Source: CAXMRP01 sp965216515
Lineage (GTDB): Bacteria > Pseudomonadota > Alphaproteobacteria > Rhizobiales > Afifellaceae
Direction of reading: 5' to 3'
Assembly (NCBI GenBank): GCA_965216515.1
Contig: OZ244173.1
Coordinates: 868,001 to 932,000, forward strand
Length of the DNA stretch: 64,000 nucleotides
The position numbers were made by a program, and so were the translations under genes. Below, piece by piece: positions 46,768 to 56,120 of the stretch; the stretch's first letter is position 1; each line of letters opens with the position of its first letter. The notes below the pieces were generated by a model. It was given only the letters and a program-made list of their open reading frames with translations. It did not search any database and was not told the DNA's origin.

Positions 46768-48060
46768 ATGACCCGGCCGCTGTTCCTGACCAATGCCCGC
46801 CTCGTCGATCCGGCCCGTTCTCTGGATGCCGCCGGCGACCTTCTGGTTGTCGACGGGGTTATCCGCGCCACCGGTCCCGGCGCCGCAGGCGACGGCGTAC
46901 CCGAGGAAGCGGAGGTCGTCGATTGCGCCGGCCATGCCGTCATTCCCGGCCTTGTCGACATGCGGGTGTTCGTCTGCGAGCCGGGCGCCGAACACAGGGA
47001 AACCCTGGCGACGGCAAGCCAGGCGGCGGCCGCCGGCGGCGTCACCACCATCGCCACCATGCCCGACACCGATCCGCCGATTGACGATCCCGCGCTTGTC
47101 GATTTTCTGCTACGCCGGGCCCGCGACACCGCCGTCGTCAACGTCCACCCCATGGCCGCCATCACGCGCGGCCTGGAGGGCCGGGAAATGACCGAATTCG
47201 GCCTGTTGCGCGACGCCGGCGCCGTTGCCTTCACCGAAGGAAGGCGATCGGTGAAAAGCGCCGGCGTGATGCGCAACGCTCTGACCTGGGCGGGCGATTT
47301 CGACGCCCTGATCGTGCACCACACCGAGGATCCCGACCTTGCCGCCGCCGGCCACATGAACGAGGGCGAGACGGCCACCCGCCTCGGCCTGCCCGGCATC
47401 CCGGTGGAAGCCGAATCCATCGTGCTGGATCGCGACCTGCGTCTCGCCGGCCTGACCGGCGGCCGGTATCACGCCGCCCAGGTATCTTGCGCCCAGTCCG
47501 TATGGTCGATGCGCCAGGCCAAGCAGGCCGGCCACAAAGTCACCTGCGGTGCGGCGATCGCTCATCTGGCGCTGAATGAACTCGACATCGGCTCCTATCG
47601 CACCTTTTTCAAGATGTCGCCGCCCCTGCGCGGCGAGGACGACCGGCAGGCGCTGGTTGCCGCGCTCGCCGACGGCACGGTGGATGTCATCGTTTCCGCC
47701 CATGATCCCCAGGACGTGGAGGGCAAGCGTCAACCCTTCTCAGAGGCGGCCGACGGTGCCATCGGCCTCGAAACCCTGCTGGCCGTCGGTCTGCGCCTGG
47801 TCCATGGCGGCGATGTTTCGCTCCTGCGCCTCGTCGAAGCGCTCAGCACCCGGCCGGCGGCGCTGCTTGGCCTTGACGCCGGCAGCCTGGCTACGGGCCG
47901 TCCCGCCGATCTGGCCCTGGTCGATCTGGACTGTCCGTGGGTGGTCTCGGAGGAATCGCTGCATTCGCGCGCCCGCAACACCGCATTCGAGAATGCCCGG
48001 CTGACCGGCAAGGTGATGCGAACCTTTGTTGCCGGCCGGCAAGTCTACGCCTACGATTGA
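46768..48060 (+). CDS. Dihydroorotase-like protein lacking zinc ligands (PyrC')
   Basis: DHOase fold, 430 aa, but probably not catalytic. Where active enzymes have D-x-H-x-H at GLIDLHVHLREPG, this reads GLVDMRVFVCEPG. The later His of HVSTAES is lost (YHAAQVSCAQSV), and the catalytic TDHAPH region reads SAHDPQDVEG. The fold signatures GAEHRETLATASQAAAAGG, MNEGETATRLGLPGIPVEAE and DGAIGLETLLAVGLRL remain. Such PyrC' proteins support ATCase assembly in Pseudomonas; a true DHOase would have to be encoded elsewhere. ATG at 46768. It is part of pyrB-pyrC'-plsY-dprA. Confidence 0.9.
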   Translation: MTRPLFLTNARLVDPARSLDAAGDLLVVDGVIRATGPGAAGDGVPEEAEVVDCAGHAVIPGLVDMRVFVCEPGAEHRETLATASQAAAAGGVTTIATMPDTDPPIDDPALVDFLLRRARDTAVVNVHPMAAITRGLEGREMTEFGLLRDAGAVAFTEGRRSVKSAGVMRNALTWAGDFDALIVHHTEDPDLAAAGHMNEGETATRLGLPGIPVEAESIVLDRDLRLAGLTGGRYHAAQVSCAQSVWSMRQAKQAGHKVTCGAAIAHLALNELDIGSYRTFFKMSPPLRGEDDRQALVAALADGTVDVIVSAHDPQDVEGKRQPFSEAADGAIGLETLLAVGLRLVHGGDVSLLRLVEALSTRPAALLGLDAGSLATGRPADLALVDLDCPWVVSEESLHSRARNTAFENARLTGKVMRTFVAGRQVYAYD

Positions 48061-48080
48061 GCCCAATCGAAAGGCAGGCC

Positions 48081-48695
48081 ATGCCCGATCCAATCAGCTG
48101 GGCCCTTGACTGGCCCTTTTATCTCGCAGCGCTCGCCGGCGGCTATCTCCTCGGATCCATTCCCTTCGGTTTGGTCCTGACCCGCCTTTTCGGAAAGGGC
48201 GATATCCGCAAGATCGGTTCCGGCAATATCGGCGCCACCAATGTCCTGAGGACCGGCAGCAAGGCGCTCGCCGCGCTCACTGTGCTGGGCGACGGGCTGA
48301 AAGGCACTGCCGCCGTGTTGCTGGGTTTCCGTTTCGGCGGCCCCGATCTGGCCGTCACCGCCGGCCTGGGCGCCTTTGTCGGGCACTGTTTTCCCGTCTG
48401 GCTGGCGTTTCGCGGCGGCAAGGGCATGGCGACCTTTTTCGGCATCGCGCTTGGCCTCTCCTGGCCGGTTGTCATCGCCGCCGGCAGCCTCTGGATCGTC
48501 ACCGCCGCCATCAGCCGGTATTCCTCGCTGTCCGCGCTGATCGCCAGCGCCGCAGCGCCGATTCTCTTCCTGGCGTTCGGCCAGCGCCAGTATGCGGAAC
48601 TGTTCGCCCTGCTCGCCCTGATCCTGTGGTTGCGGCATCACGCCAATATCCGGCGGCTTCTGAATGGCACCGAGAGCCGGATCGGCGCGTCATGA
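48081..48695 (+). CDS. plsY: Glycerol-3-phosphate acyltransferase PlsY
   Basis: Inner-membrane enzyme that acylates glycerol-3-phosphate from acyl-phosphate, the product of PlsX. The 204-aa protein has its conserved loops: LLGSIPFGLVLTRLFGKGDIR, IGSGNIGATNVLRTG, VGHCFPVWLAFRGGKGMATF and RHHANIRRLLNGTESRIG. ATG at 48081, 20 bp after the pyrC' stop; the frame is open upstream inside pyrC'. Its stop overlaps the dprA start as ATGA. Confidence 0.96.
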   Translation: MPDPISWALDWPFYLAALAGGYLLGSIPFGLVLTRLFGKGDIRKIGSGNIGATNVLRTGSKALAALTVLGDGLKGTAAVLLGFRFGGPDLAVTAGLGAFVGHCFPVWLAFRGGKGMATFFGIALGLSWPVVIAAGSLWIVTAAISRYSSLSALIASAAAPILFLAFGQRQYAELFALLALILWLRHHANIRRLLNGTESRIGAS

Positions 48696-49921
48696 CCGAC
48701 ACCGGCGCGCAGACCGGCGCCGGAAACGGAGCGGCATTGCGCGCGCCCCCGCGCACCGGCATCCCGTTCACCGACGCCCAACGCGTTGCCTGGCTTCGGC
48801 TCCACCGCACCGAGCGGGTCGGACCGGCGACGTTTCGCGAATTGATCAACCAGTTCGGCACTGCCGACGCCGCGCTCGCCGCTTTGCCCGGCCTTGCCCG
48901 TCGCGGCGGCGGCCGGCCGGTCACCGTTCCCGCCGCCCAAGCCATTGAAACGGAGATCGCCCGGACCCGTGCCCTCGGCGCCCGCTTCCTGGCCATGGGC
49001 GAACCCGGCTATCCGCCCTGGCTTGTCCACGGCCATGCCCCGCCGCCTGTGCTGACGTTGCGCGGCAGCGCCGACCTGCTCGCCCGCCGCGCCGTCGCCA
49101 TCGTCGGCGCCCGCAACGGCTCTGCGGCGGGCCGCAAGGTCGCCGGCACCCTTGCCCGCGATCTCGGTGCCAACGGGGTCCTTGTTGTCTCCGGTTTCGC
49201 CCGGGGCATCGATGCCGCCGCCCACGGGGCTGCCGCGGCCACCGGCACTGCGGCCGTCTTCGCTGGCGGCATCGACGTGATCTATCCGCCCGAACATGAT
49301 GGCCTGCTGGCCCGTATTCTTGACGGCGGCGGCTGCGCGGTGACCGAAATGCCGTTTGGATGGACCCCCCGCGCCAAGGATTTTCCGCGCCGCAACCGGA
49401 TCATCGCCGGCATCGCCGTGGCGACCGTCGTAATCGAGGCGGCCAAACGCTCCGGAACGCTGATCACCGCCCGCCGGGCGTTGGAGCAGAACCGCGAAGT
49501 CATGGCGGTGCCGGGCTCGCCGCTCGATCCGCGTTCGGTCGGCACCAACGACCTGATCAAGAACGGCGCCCGCTGCGTCACCAGCGCCGACGATGTGCTG
49601 GAGGCGATCGCCGCCATGACCGAACCGGCGGTTTTTCGCGAGGAGGCCGATCCGCCCCGGCACGATACCGGCACAATAGCCGATCCGCCGCCGCGCCCGA
49701 CATTCCGCGCCGGGACTGATTCGGCGCCCGGCCTTGCCCTGGATCCGCCAAGGGACGCCCGCGAAATCATTGTCGAGGCCCTCGGTCCGGCACCGGTGGA
49801 AATCGATGATCTTATCCGCCAGACCGGGATTCCCAGCCGCCAGGTCGCCGTCGTCCTGCTGGAACTGGACCTGGCCGGCCGCCTGCACCGACACCCGGGA
49901 AACCGCGTGTCAGTCCTCTAG
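48692..49921 (+). CDS. dprA: DNA-processing protein DprA
   Basis: Loads RecA on incoming single-stranded DNA in transformation; widely present also in non-competent species. It has 409 aa. A SAM-like N-terminal part (about 20-95), then the Rossmann fold with VAIVGARNGSAAGRKVAG, VLVVSGFARGIDAAAHGAA, PRRNRIIAGIAVATVVIEA and SGTLITARRALEQNREVMAVPG. A low-complexity linker (about 320-350) precedes a winged-helix domain (about 350-409, VEIDDLIRQTGIPSRQVAVVLLELDLAG). ATG at 48692 overlaps plsY. Confidence 0.94.
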   Translation: MTDTGAQTGAGNGAALRAPPRTGIPFTDAQRVAWLRLHRTERVGPATFRELINQFGTADAALAALPGLARRGGGRPVTVPAAQAIETEIARTRALGARFLAMGEPGYPPWLVHGHAPPPVLTLRGSADLLARRAVAIVGARNGSAAGRKVAGTLARDLGANGVLVVSGFARGIDAAAHGAAAATGTAAVFAGGIDVIYPPEHDGLLARILDGGGCAVTEMPFGWTPRAKDFPRRNRIIAGIAVATVVIEAAKRSGTLITARRALEQNREVMAVPGSPLDPRSVGTNDLIKNGARCVTSADDVLEAIAAMTEPAVFREEADPPRHDTGTIADPPPRPTFRAGTDSAPGLALDPPRDAREIIVEALGPAPVEIDDLIRQTGIPSRQVAVVLLELDLAGRLHRHPGNRVSVL

Positions 49922-49938
49922 ATACAGCCCGAAAACCG

Positions 49939-50226
49939 TTATTTTACAGTCCGTTGCGCAGCGCCCGGATCATCCTTGTCTTCGCCGGAGGCAACCGCCC
50001 ACGCCTCAAGCGTCACCCTCTCGATCAGGTAGGCCAGGAAATCCAGCCGGTAGCTGGAGGCGATCCGCGAAAGATGGCCGGACATGGTGGCGATATATTC
50101 CGCCGCGATCGCCGCATCGTCGAAATCCGCCGGCGACGATGTTCCGCCCGCATCCCTTCCGGATCGCGCGCCGCCCCGGTCGGCCATATCCCCACCTTCA
50201 GGTAAAGTATTGGAAAATAGAGACAT
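49939..50226 (-). CDS. Small conserved-looking protein, unknown function
   Basis: A 95-aa protein, or 82 aa from the alternative ATG at 50187. The N-terminal half is Gly/Asp/Ser-rich; the C-terminal half predicts two helices, AAIAAEYIATMSGHLSRIASSY and LDFLAYLIERVTLEAWAV. I recall small rhizobial proteins of this pattern (tyrosine-isoleucine-alanine, then leucine-alanine-tyrosine-leucine) near dprA, function unknown. ATG at 50226 has GGAG eight bases upstream; ATG at 50187 has AAGGTG seven upstream, so both starts are possible. It is convergent with dprA and faces away from topA. Confidence 0.55.
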   Translation of the reverse strand: MSLFSNTLPEGGDMADRGGARSGRDAGGTSSPADFDDAAIAAEYIATMSGHLSRIASSYRLDFLAYLIERVTLEAWAVASGEDKDDPGAAQRTVK

Positions 50227-50659
50227 TTTCCTGTCTCCACCAGACTCGGACTGCGCCTCCTGATGTCGCGCGCGGCCGCTGTCAGGGGCCGCCCATGCGC
50301 TCTCGGGTGTCGACCGGACCGCCCCATACCCCCTCTTTTTGCTCATTCCGTTCCTTTTCGACCTTGATCCCCGTGAAAACAGTCCGACACGTTCCGGGTG
50401 TTTCGGCGAATCCGGCGACGGTTTCCGACATCGCAATCAAATCAAATTAATCTACAAATTGCAAATCATGCGAATATCGCTCTAATTTCAACTTTTATTT
50501 GTATTATTGTCGGTATCGTTTGGATTTCATTCATTGGAAAAGTCGAACTTTCACCACCAAACCCGACGATCAGGGGCTTGACCGGAGCCGCCGGCCAATC
50601 CAATTGATCGGACAACGCAAAGCCTCCCGAATGCGTGATCCCTACGAACGGAGTTCCCC
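50227..50659. other. Long AT-rich intergenic region upstream of topA
   Basis: 433 bp between two divergent genes. Positions about 50440-50540 are strikingly AT-rich for this genome. A 69-aa plus-strand reading frame at 50398-50607 (GTG start) would give one hydrophobic helix IALISTFICIIVGIVWISFIG; its codons are AT-rich and no clear ribosome site precedes it, so it is not called as a gene. The topA promoter is presumably here. Confidence 0.5.
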
Positions 50660-53272
50660 ATGGACGTCGTGATTGTCGAATCGCCCGCCAAGGCGAAGAC
50701 GATCAACAAGTATCTCGGCCCCGGTTATCAGGTACTGGCCTCCTTCGGCCATGTCCGCGACTTGCCGGCCAAGGACGGTTCCGTCGACCCTGATGACGAC
50801 TTTTCCATGGTTTGGACCGTCGACGGCAAAGCCAAGAAACGGCTGTCGGAAATCGCCGCCGCGGTTAAGGCGGCCGACCGGCTGATCCTGGCCACCGACC
50901 CCGATCGTGAGGGCGAGGCCATCTCCTGGCATGTGCTCCAGGTGTTGAAGGCCCGCAAGGCGATTGGCGGCAAACCGGTTGAACGGGTTGTCTTCAATGC
51001 CGTGACCAGGCAAGCCGTCGAAAACGCAATCGCGAATCCGCGCGCGATCGACGAACCGCTCGTTGACGCGTATCTTGCCCGCCGGGCCCTTGACTATCTC
51101 GTCGGATTCACCCTGTCGCCTGTCCTCTGGCGCAAGCTGCCTGGTGCACGCTCTGCCGGCCGCGTCCAATCGGTTGCGCTTCGTCTGGTATGCAACCGGG
51201 AAGCCGAGATCGAACGCTTCATTCCTCAGGAATATTGGTCGGTGCGCGCCAATCTTGCTACGCCCTCCGGCCAAGCTTTTCAGGCCCGGATCGCCGAATG
51301 GGGTGGCCGGAAGCTGACCCGACTTTCGATTGGCTCCGAAGAGGAAGCCGGCGCCATCGTCGCGCATCTGCGAAATGCGGATTACCTTGTCGAGTCGGTT
51401 GAGTCAAAACCCCAGCGGCGCAACCCGCAGCCGCCGTTCACGACCTCCACCCTTCAGCAAGAGGCCCAGCGCAAACTCGGCTTTGATGCCGCCCGCACGA
51501 TGCGCCTCGCCCAGCGCTTGTATGAGGGTATCGACCTCAAAGGCGAAACCGTTGGCCTCATAACTTACATGCGAACCGATGGCGTCGACATAGAACCTGA
51601 TGCCCTGTCCGGTATCCGCACGGTGATCGGCGCCGACTATGGACAACGTTATCTGCCCTCCAAGCCCCGGCGCTATCATGTGAAGGCCAAGAACGCCCAG
51701 GAAGCCCATGAGGCGATCCGACCCACCGATATCCGGCGCACGCCGGCTGCCGTCGCACAGTTTCTGGATCAGGATCAGGCCCGTCTCTATGAACTGGTCT
51801 GGAAGCGCACGCTGGCCAGCCAGATGGAATCAGCCGAGCTTGAACGCACCACGATCGACATCGCTGCCACAGCCGGCGGCGAGAGGGCCCGGCTGCGGGC
51901 CAACGGTTCGGTAATCCGGTTCGATGGATTTCTCACTCTTTACCAGGAAGGTCGCGACGACGAGGACGACGAGGAAAGCGGCCGTCTGCCGGCAATGAAA
52001 GTCGGCGACCGGCCGGTCCGCAACACCGCCGCCGAGACGGCGGTCGAATCCAGTCAGCATTTCACCGAGCCGCCGCCGCGCTATACCGAAGCGTCCCTGA
52101 TCAAGAAGATGGAAGAACTGGGGATTGGTCGCCCTTCAACATACGCCCAGACCATGGCCGTGCTGCGCGACCGGGACTATGTCCGCCTCGACCGGAAGCG
52201 GATTGTGCCGGAGGACAAGGGCCGTTTGGTCATCGCCTTTCTGGAGAGCTTTTTCCAGCGCTATGTCGAGTATGATTTCACCGCGGATCTGGAAGAAAAA
52301 CTGGACAGAATCTCTGCCGGCGAGTTGGCCTGGAAGGATGTGCTTCGCGACTTCTGGCGTGATTTCAATGCATCCGTAAACGATATCAAGGAGTTGCGCG
52401 TCTCCCAGGTGCTCGACGCCTTAAATGAGATCCTTGGTGATTTCGCCTTCCCGGCGAAGGAGGATGGCGGCGACCCGCGTGCCTGTCCGCTTTGCGACGA
52501 GGGCCGTTTGTCATTGAAACTCGGCCGCTACGGTGCCTTCATCGGTTGCTCAAACTATCCCGAATGCCGGTTTACCCGGCAACTGGCTGATCCCGACGGT
52601 GCTGACATCGTTTCGGCCTCGCCAGAAGGAAAAGATCTTGGCCAGGACCCCGAAACTGGCCTTACCGTCTATCTGAAATCCGGGCGGTTCGGGCCCTATG
52701 TCCAGCTTGGCCCCGATCCCGAGAAAGGCGGCGAGAAGCCGAACCGGTCCGGGCTGCCGAAGGAATGGTCGCCCGATACGATCGATCTGGAAAAGGCGCT
52801 CATGCTGTTGTCCCTGCCCAGGCCGGTCGGCATTCATCCCGAATCCGGAAAGGCCATTACCGCTGGCCTTGGCCGCTACGGACCGTTCGTGGCGCACGAT
52901 GGCCAATATGCCAGCCTCGACAATATCGATGAAGTCTTCACGGTTGGCGAAAACCGGGCCGTCTCGTTGCTGGCGGAGAAGAAGAACCGCGGCGGCCGCC
53001 GCAATGCGCCCGCCGCCCTGAAGGAGCTTGGCGACCATCCGCAACTGGGCGGCCCGGTTACCGTCCGCGACGGGCGCTATGGCCCCTATGTCAATCATGG
53101 CAAGATCAACGCGACGCTGCCCAAATCCATCAAGCCGGAAGAAACGACGCTTGAACAGGCTGTCGAGATGATCGCGGAAAAGGCTGCCAAGGGCGGCGCG
53201 AAGCGGAAACGACCACGGGGAAAAACGGGCGGCAAGAAGGCCTCAACCCCCGGGGCCGCGGCAGCGGAATGA
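50660..53272 (+). CDS. topA: DNA topoisomerase I
   Basis: Type IA topoisomerase that relaxes negative supercoils. It has 870 aa. The Toprim domain begins VVIVESPAKAKTINKYLGPG and has LILATDPDREGEAISWH. The catalytic Tyr is in GLITYMRTDGVD (about residue 305). GIGRPSTYAQTM closes the core. One C4 zinc ribbon CPLCDEGRLSLKLGR...GCSNYPECRF lies at about 611-640, followed by three topoisomerase C-terminal repeats (KSGRFGPYVQLG, GLGRYGPFVAHDGQY, RDGRYGPYVNHGKI) and a Lys-rich tail. ATG at 50660. rnr follows after 6 bp. Confidence 0.97.
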   Translation: MDVVIVESPAKAKTINKYLGPGYQVLASFGHVRDLPAKDGSVDPDDDFSMVWTVDGKAKKRLSEIAAAVKAADRLILATDPDREGEAISWHVLQVLKARKAIGGKPVERVVFNAVTRQAVENAIANPRAIDEPLVDAYLARRALDYLVGFTLSPVLWRKLPGARSAGRVQSVALRLVCNREAEIERFIPQEYWSVRANLATPSGQAFQARIAEWGGRKLTRLSIGSEEEAGAIVAHLRNADYLVESVESKPQRRNPQPPFTTSTLQQEAQRKLGFDAARTMRLAQRLYEGIDLKGETVGLITYMRTDGVDIEPDALSGIRTVIGADYGQRYLPSKPRRYHVKAKNAQEAHEAIRPTDIRRTPAAVAQFLDQDQARLYELVWKRTLASQMESAELERTTIDIAATAGGERARLRANGSVIRFDGFLTLYQEGRDDEDDEESGRLPAMKVGDRPVRNTAAETAVESSQHFTEPPPRYTEASLIKKMEELGIGRPSTYAQTMAVLRDRDYVRLDRKRIVPEDKGRLVIAFLESFFQRYVEYDFTADLEEKLDRISAGELAWKDVLRDFWRDFNASVNDIKELRVSQVLDALNEILGDFAFPAKEDGGDPRACPLCDEGRLSLKLGRYGAFIGCSNYPECRFTRQLADPDGADIVSASPEGKDLGQDPETGLTVYLKSGRFGPYVQLGPDPEKGGEKPNRSGLPKEWSPDTIDLEKALMLLSLPRPVGIHPESGKAITAGLGRYGPFVAHDGQYASLDNIDEVFTVGENRAVSLLAEKKNRGGRRNAPAALKELGDHPQLGGPVTVRDGRYGPYVNHGKINATLPKSIKPEETTLEQAVEMIAEKAAKGGAKRKRPRGKTGGKKASTPGAAAAE

Positions 53273-53278
53273 TCCGCA

Positions 53279-55570
53279 TTGGCCGAAAAAAATAGCCGAA
53301 TCGCAAAGGGCAAATCCGCCCGGAGTGTCCTTCCCGACCGCCAGGCGATCCTTGATTACCTGGCAAGCGCACCGGGAAAAGCAGGCAAGCGGGAAATCGC
53401 CCGCGCCTTCAACATCAAGGGCAACGATCGCGTCGCGCTGAAGAGAATTTTACGCGAGATGGCCGATGAAGGTCTGATCGCCGGCCGCCGGCGAAGCTAT
53501 CGGCGTCCGGGCGACCTGCCGCCGGTTACCGTATTTGCGATTGAAGGAATAGATGACCACGGCGATCCGGTGGCCGCCCCGGCCGAATGGGATGAAGCGG
53601 ACGGCGCAGCGCCCCAATTTCCCGTACAACGGCAAAAATCCCGAGGCCGCGGGGGACCGGCGCAACCGCCGCCGGGTATTGGCGATCGAATTCTCGCCCG
53701 TCTCGTCAAAGACGAAACGGACGACGGTCTGATCGCAAAAATCATTAAGGTGCTGCCCCGCAAGCCGGCAGAGGCATTGGGGATATTGCGTCGGGTGGGT
53801 CGCGAATTTCGCGTCGTTCCCGTATCCCGAAAGGGCCATGAGTACCGCATTGCCGACGCCGAAACAGCAGATGCGAAAGAAGGATATCTTGTCGCGGTCG
53901 CGCCCCTGGAAACGAATCGTTCACAGCGTCGTGGATTGCCCGCCGCCCGCATTTTGCGTCAGATCGGCGATGTCTCCACCGAGCGTGCCGTCAGCCTGAT
54001 TGCGCTTGAGGAACATGCTATTCCGCATGTCTTCCCCGATGCGGTTGTGAACGAGGCGCAGGCAGCTGCCGATGTCATCGCGGATGACTACGAAGATTGG
54101 CGCGATCGCCCGCTGGTGACCATCGATCCGGAAGACGCCCGTGATCACGACGATGCGGTGATGGCCGAACCCGATCCGAACGTCGAGGGCGGTTTCATTG
54201 TCACGGTCGCGATCGCCGATGTCGCGGCCTATGTCCGTTCCGGTACGCAAATGGATCAGGAAGCCCGTCGAAGGGGCAATTCGGTATACTTCCCCGGCCG
54301 TGTGGTGCCGATGCTGCCGGAACGGATTTCAAACGACCTGTGCTCGCTGCGCGAAAACGAAGATCGGCCGGCATTGGCCGTACGCATGGCGGTCGGGCCT
54401 GACGGCGGCAAGACACGTCACAGCTTTCATCGCATAAGAATGCGATCGGCTGCCCGCCTGGCATACGAACAGGCGCAGTCGGCGATCGACGGCAATCCGG
54501 ACGAGGCAACCGGCGCACTGGTTGAGCCTGTTCTCAAGCCCCTTTGGTCCGCTTACGCCGCATTGGCCGCCGCCCGTAACCGCCGCGAACCGCTGGCGAT
54601 CGATCTGCCGGAGCGCAGGCTTGAGTTGGATGAGCGCGGTCGCGTGGTCCGCATTCTAACGCCGCCGCGCCTGATCGCCCACAGGCTGATCGAGGAGTTC
54701 ATGATCGCTGCCAATGTCTGCGCCGCCGAAACACTTGAGCGCCAGCGCGCCGCATTCGTGTACCGGGTCCACGACGAACCGGCGCGGGACAAGCTGGAAG
54801 CGCTGCGCGACTTTCTGGGGTCGCTCGATATGCGGCTTCCCAAATCCGGCAGTATTCGTCCCCGGCAGTTCAATACAATCCTCAACCGGGCATCGGGCAC
54901 GAAGCATGAATCCCTTGTCAATGAAGTGGTGTTGCGCTGCCAGAGCCAGGCGATCTACGCAACCGAGAATATCGGGCACTTCGGACTTAATCTTCGGCGT
55001 TACACCCACTTCACCTCACCGATACGCCGCTATGCGGATCTTCTGGTCCACCGTGCCCTGATTGCCGCGCTCGGTCTGGGAGCCGGAGGCCTGGCCCATA
55101 CCGATGTTGCCGATCTCGAAGCGGCGGCTGGGGAAATTTCCACTTCCGAACGGCGCGCAATGGCCGCGGAGCGCGACACCAGAGACCGGCTGATCGCGTC
55201 ATGGCTGGTCGACAGGGTCGGCGCACGGTTTCGCGGCCACATTCGCGGCGTGACCCGCGCGGGATTGTTTATCGAGCTGGAGGAAACCGGCGCCGACGGT
55301 TTTGTTCCGATCAGCACGATCGGCAAGGATTATTTCCACTATGAGGAAGATCACCACCGGTTGGTTGGCGAACGCAGCGGGGAAATCTATGCCCTGGGTG
55401 CGCCTGTGGAAGTGCGGCTTGTCGAAGCCCTGCCGTTTGCCGGCGCCATGCGGTTTGAAATTCTGAGCCAAGGCATGTTTGATCGGCGAATACCAGCCGC
55501 CAGGCGCTCTGGCGGCAAAACCAGTTCGTCGCGATCCCGCAAATCCGGTCGCAAACGCGGCGGGTCTTGA
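53279..55570 (+). CDS. rnr: Ribonuclease R
   Basis: Processive 3'-5' exoribonuclease that degrades structured RNA. It has 763 aa. An N-terminal helix-turn-helix (about 20-75, KREIARAFNIKGNDRVALKRIL), cold-shock-like region, then the RNB domain with DPEDARDHDDAVMAE (catalytic aspartates), LPERISNDLCSL and HFTSPIRRYADLLVHR. The S1 domain (GHIRGVTRAGLFIELEETGADG) and a basic Ser/Lys/Arg-rich tail follow. The only sensible start is TTG at 53279, 6 bp after the topA stop; the next in-frame ATG would remove the HTH domain. Confidence 0.95.
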   Translation: MAEKNSRIAKGKSARSVLPDRQAILDYLASAPGKAGKREIARAFNIKGNDRVALKRILREMADEGLIAGRRRSYRRPGDLPPVTVFAIEGIDDHGDPVAAPAEWDEADGAAPQFPVQRQKSRGRGGPAQPPPGIGDRILARLVKDETDDGLIAKIIKVLPRKPAEALGILRRVGREFRVVPVSRKGHEYRIADAETADAKEGYLVAVAPLETNRSQRRGLPAARILRQIGDVSTERAVSLIALEEHAIPHVFPDAVVNEAQAAADVIADDYEDWRDRPLVTIDPEDARDHDDAVMAEPDPNVEGGFIVTVAIADVAAYVRSGTQMDQEARRRGNSVYFPGRVVPMLPERISNDLCSLRENEDRPALAVRMAVGPDGGKTRHSFHRIRMRSAARLAYEQAQSAIDGNPDEATGALVEPVLKPLWSAYAALAAARNRREPLAIDLPERRLELDERGRVVRILTPPRLIAHRLIEEFMIAANVCAAETLERQRAAFVYRVHDEPARDKLEALRDFLGSLDMRLPKSGSIRPRQFNTILNRASGTKHESLVNEVVLRCQSQAIYATENIGHFGLNLRRYTHFTSPIRRYADLLVHRALIAALGLGAGGLAHTDVADLEAAAGEISTSERRAMAAERDTRDRLIASWLVDRVGARFRGHIRGVTRAGLFIELEETGADGFVPISTIGKDYFHYEEDHHRLVGERSGEIYALGAPVEVRLVEALPFAGAMRFEILSQGMFDRRIPAARRSGGKTSSSRSRKSGRKRGGS

Positions 55571-55590
55571 ATGCCGGCAAAAGATCCCAG

Positions 55591-56040
55591 ATGAGCGAAC
55601 CGCCGGCATCCGGTCATCCCGACAAACGCCGCTTGCCGGGCTCCGGTCATGGCACCGCATCGCCGGACCATCGGCCCGTTGGCCGCTCCATCTTGCGCGG
55701 GCTCAGGTTACGTTGTCCCGGTTGCGGGACCGGCGCCCTGTTCCACAGGTTCCTCAAAATCACACCTCACTGCGACCGGTGCGCCGAGCCGCTTCATCAC
55801 CACCGGGCCGACGACGCACCCGCCTATTTCACCATGTTGATCGTCGGTCATGTGATTGTGGCCGGCGTCCTGTGGGCCGAAATGAAGGCCGCCTGGCCGT
55901 TGTGGCAGCATGTCCTGATCTGGCCGGCGGCCGTCGTTATTCTCTCGCTGCTTCTTCTTCCCCGCATCAAGGGTGGAATCGTGGCGTTGCAATGGGCGAT
56001 GCGCATGCACGGGTTTGCCCGGAATGACACGGCCCGCTGA
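55591..56040 (+). CDS. DUF983 family membrane protein
   Basis: Small inner-membrane protein of unknown function, 149 aa. It has a zinc-ribbon-like N-terminal motif LRLRCPGCGTGALFHRFLK...HCDRCAEPL with paired CxxC, then helices YFTMLIVGHVIVAGVLWAEM and WPAAVVILSLLLLPRIKGG, then WAMRMHGF, as in DUF983 proteins. ATG at 55591 is used; TTG at 55567 would overlap the rnr stop as TTGA. Its position directly after rnr is conserved in the rhizobia I know. Confidence 0.85.
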   Translation: MSEPPASGHPDKRRLPGSGHGTASPDHRPVGRSILRGLRLRCPGCGTGALFHRFLKITPHCDRCAEPLHHHRADDAPAYFTMLIVGHVIVAGVLWAEMKAAWPLWQHVLIWPAAVVILSLLLLPRIKGGIVALQWAMRMHGFARNDTAR

Positions 56041-56120
56041 CCGGCGGCGGCCGCGTATGGCACCACGACAATGCCGATCGGCGGTACCCGGATCGGTGGC
56101 GCTTGCCGCACCCCTTCCCT

